This document shows, piece after piece, positions 63,240 through 64,000 of a stretch of DNA of 64,000 bases. How positions within the stretch are numbered: the stretch's first letter is position 1; every line of letters starts with the position of its first letter. The stretch comes from JANRIG01 sp033765235 (GTDB taxonomy: Bacteria > Bacteroidota > Bacteroidia > Cytophagales > UBA9547). The DNA lies in NCBI GenBank assembly GCA_033765235.1, contig JANRIG010000011.1, positions 1-64,000 on the forward strand, in the 5' to 3' direction. Under the pieces are notes generated by a model that worked only from the letters and a program-made list of their open reading frames with translations, searched no databases and had not been told where the DNA came from. The position numbers and the translations under genes are program-made.

Positions 63240-63610
63240 GGATATACTTATAAGTTATGATACGTCAATTTATAAATATTAGGTTGATAATGTTGGTAAT
63301 TTTTTATAATAAATAATGACATGGATTACTCTTTGGCTTTTGTCTTTCCTAAGCCATATAATAGGATTTTGTATCAGAAATAATACATTTACCAATTATT
63401 ATTAATCATTTGCGTGCAACGAGTAACTAATAATTTTTTTGACATTGTCATATCAAATACTTATTTTAGCATTTGCATCATCGCAAATCTCAAAAAGCAA
63501 CTCGGCATAGTTGTAGAATGATATATATTTGGTGGTGACCACTATTAAAGGCTAAGAAGTATTTACTATACTTCATTTATTATTTATAATTTTGATAAAA
63601 AGATAAGATA
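63240..63610. other. Intergenic region between glpK and the VapBC-like pair
   Basis: About 370 AT-rich bases. Only the palindrome and promoter-like motif at 63556-63594 stand out; the rest holds no ORF or hairpin that I can support. The glpK promoter must lie at its left end, but I see no consensus match. Confidence 0.5.
63556..63594 (+). promoter_or_regulatory. Operator-like palindrome and -7 element of the VapBC-like pair
   Basis: GAAGTAT-N5-ATACTTC (63556-63574) is a perfect 7-bp inverted repeat. TAATTTTG (63587-63594), a full match to TAnnTTTG, follows 12 bases later, so the palindrome covers the expected -33 position. The antitoxin ATG is 16 bases after the -7 element. This is the arrangement expected for autorepression by a toxin-antitoxin complex. 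Confidence 0.5.
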
Positions 63611-63847
63611 ATGAAAGCAGATGCTCAAATAAGGCAACAAATATTTCGAAAAATCCAAAGGATGTATGCTAACAAGTTAAATGATTTAAACGATTATATA
63701 AACAAGTTAGAGCACCCCACAGACAAATCATCAAATATACTTTCATTTGCCGGTAGTTGGGTTAATATAGATAAATCTGCATTTGCTGAACTGACAGATA
63801 ATCTAATTTCTAATCGTACAAGAAATTCTCGCAGAATTGATGAATAG
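63611..63847 (+). CDS. VapB-like antitoxin, putative
   Basis: The 78-aa protein has a charged helical N-terminal half (KIQRMYANKLNDLNDYINKL) and a C-terminal motif ILSFAGSWVNIDKSAFAELT followed by a basic tail RNSRRIDE. The ILSFAGSW-(acidic) C-terminal pattern is shared by many small proteins coded before PIN-domain toxins in Bacteroidota. No ribbon-helix-helix or AbrB motif is obvious. Its stop overlaps the toxin start by 8 bases. Confidence 0.75.
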   Translation: MKADAQIRQQIFRKIQRMYANKLNDLNDYINKLEHPTDKSSNILSFAGSWVNIDKSAFAELTDNLISNRTRNSRRIDE

Positions 63848-64000
63848 GGCATTAATTGATACAGATTTTCTGTCCTACTATTTTAAGGGAGATTTAACGG
63901 TGGTTGATAATTTCAAAAAATATCTCAAAGAGTTCGATATTATTGAGATTAGCTTAATAACTTACTATGAGATAATGAGTGGTTTATTATACAAAAATGC
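63840..64000 (+). CDS. PIN-domain (VapC-like) toxin, N-terminal part, cut by the window end
   Basis: From ATG 63840 an open frame runs to the window end (53 codons). It reads MNRALIDTDFLSYYFKGD with the first catalytic Asp of the PIN domain in LIDTD, then IEISLITYYEIMSG with the conserved Glu. PIN toxins are Mg-dependent endoribonucleases that commonly cut tRNA or rRNA. The remaining acidic residues are outside the window. The overlap with the preceding gene gives an antitoxin-toxin order. Confidence 0.82.
   Translation, partial: MNRALIDTDFLSYYFKGDLTVVDNFKKYLKEFDIIEISLITYYEIMSGLLYKN

Overview
The window reads as chromosomal DNA from a Bacteroidota bacterium, most likely an environmental Chitinophagia, Saprospiria or Cytophagia relative. 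The evidence is a short primary sigma factor without region 1.1, a SusC-type TonB receptor paired with a DUF4249 lipoprotein, type IX secretion parts (PorD, type A and type B sorting tails), a five-helix SdhC, A-rich untranslated leaders without Shine-Dalgarno sequences, and promoters of the form TTTG-N17..21-TAnnTTTG. Base composition is AT-rich and even, and I see no prophage, insertion sequence or CRISPR array.

Layout. 1-178: the last 60 bases of a 16S rRNA gene, closed at once by a terminator with no spacer tRNAs or 23S. 0.5-5.6 kb: cysC, floA, a GH29 fucosidase, a secreted hypothetical and an MFS carrier. 5.8-9.3 kb: rpsO-pnp-rpoD with a clear promoter and an internal attenuator-like hairpin. 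9.5-12.5 kb: radical SAM protein, EamA exporter and a GT4 glycosyltransferase. 12.6-13.5 kb: an AbiEii-type toxin-antitoxin pair. 13.7-18.7 kb: a fused peptide-ABC ATPase, a secreted hypothetical and a FucP-family sugar carrier. 18.7-19.9 kb: two decaying genes, a frameshifted T9SS cargo and an aspartic protease with an in-frame TAG. 20.2-30.4 kb: amt, a MazG-like enzyme, an RsmF-like methyltransferase, porD, aguB, an outer-membrane barrel and the operon def-TonB receptor-DUF4249. 30.5-39.2 kb: FKBP isomerase, tRNA-Arg(ACG), rpsL-rpsG-fusA-rpsJ (cut off from the rest of the S10 operon) and sdhCAB.

39.3-47 kb is the most unusual stretch: a lipoprotein, two tiny lipoprotein-like genes, cmk, a pentameric ligand-gated ion channel homologue, a periplasmic propeller receptor with three membrane helices but no kinase, and a HAMP-GAF sensor without an output domain. 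47.3-58.5 kb: purH, a thioredoxin-like lipoprotein or periplasmic protein, a TolC-LolD-glycosyltransferase operon lacking adaptor and permease, an MmcQ protein coupled to a gliding-type secreted protein, and a DUF4292-TPR pair. 59-64 kb: an isolated trpCFB cluster behind two palindromes, glpK, and a VapBC-like pair with an operator-like palindrome, the toxin running off the window end.

Central metabolism and translation genes dominate. The accessory material consists of two toxin-antitoxin modules, surface and secretion proteins, and the sensory locus. Product names rest on motif recognition by eye; no database search was possible.
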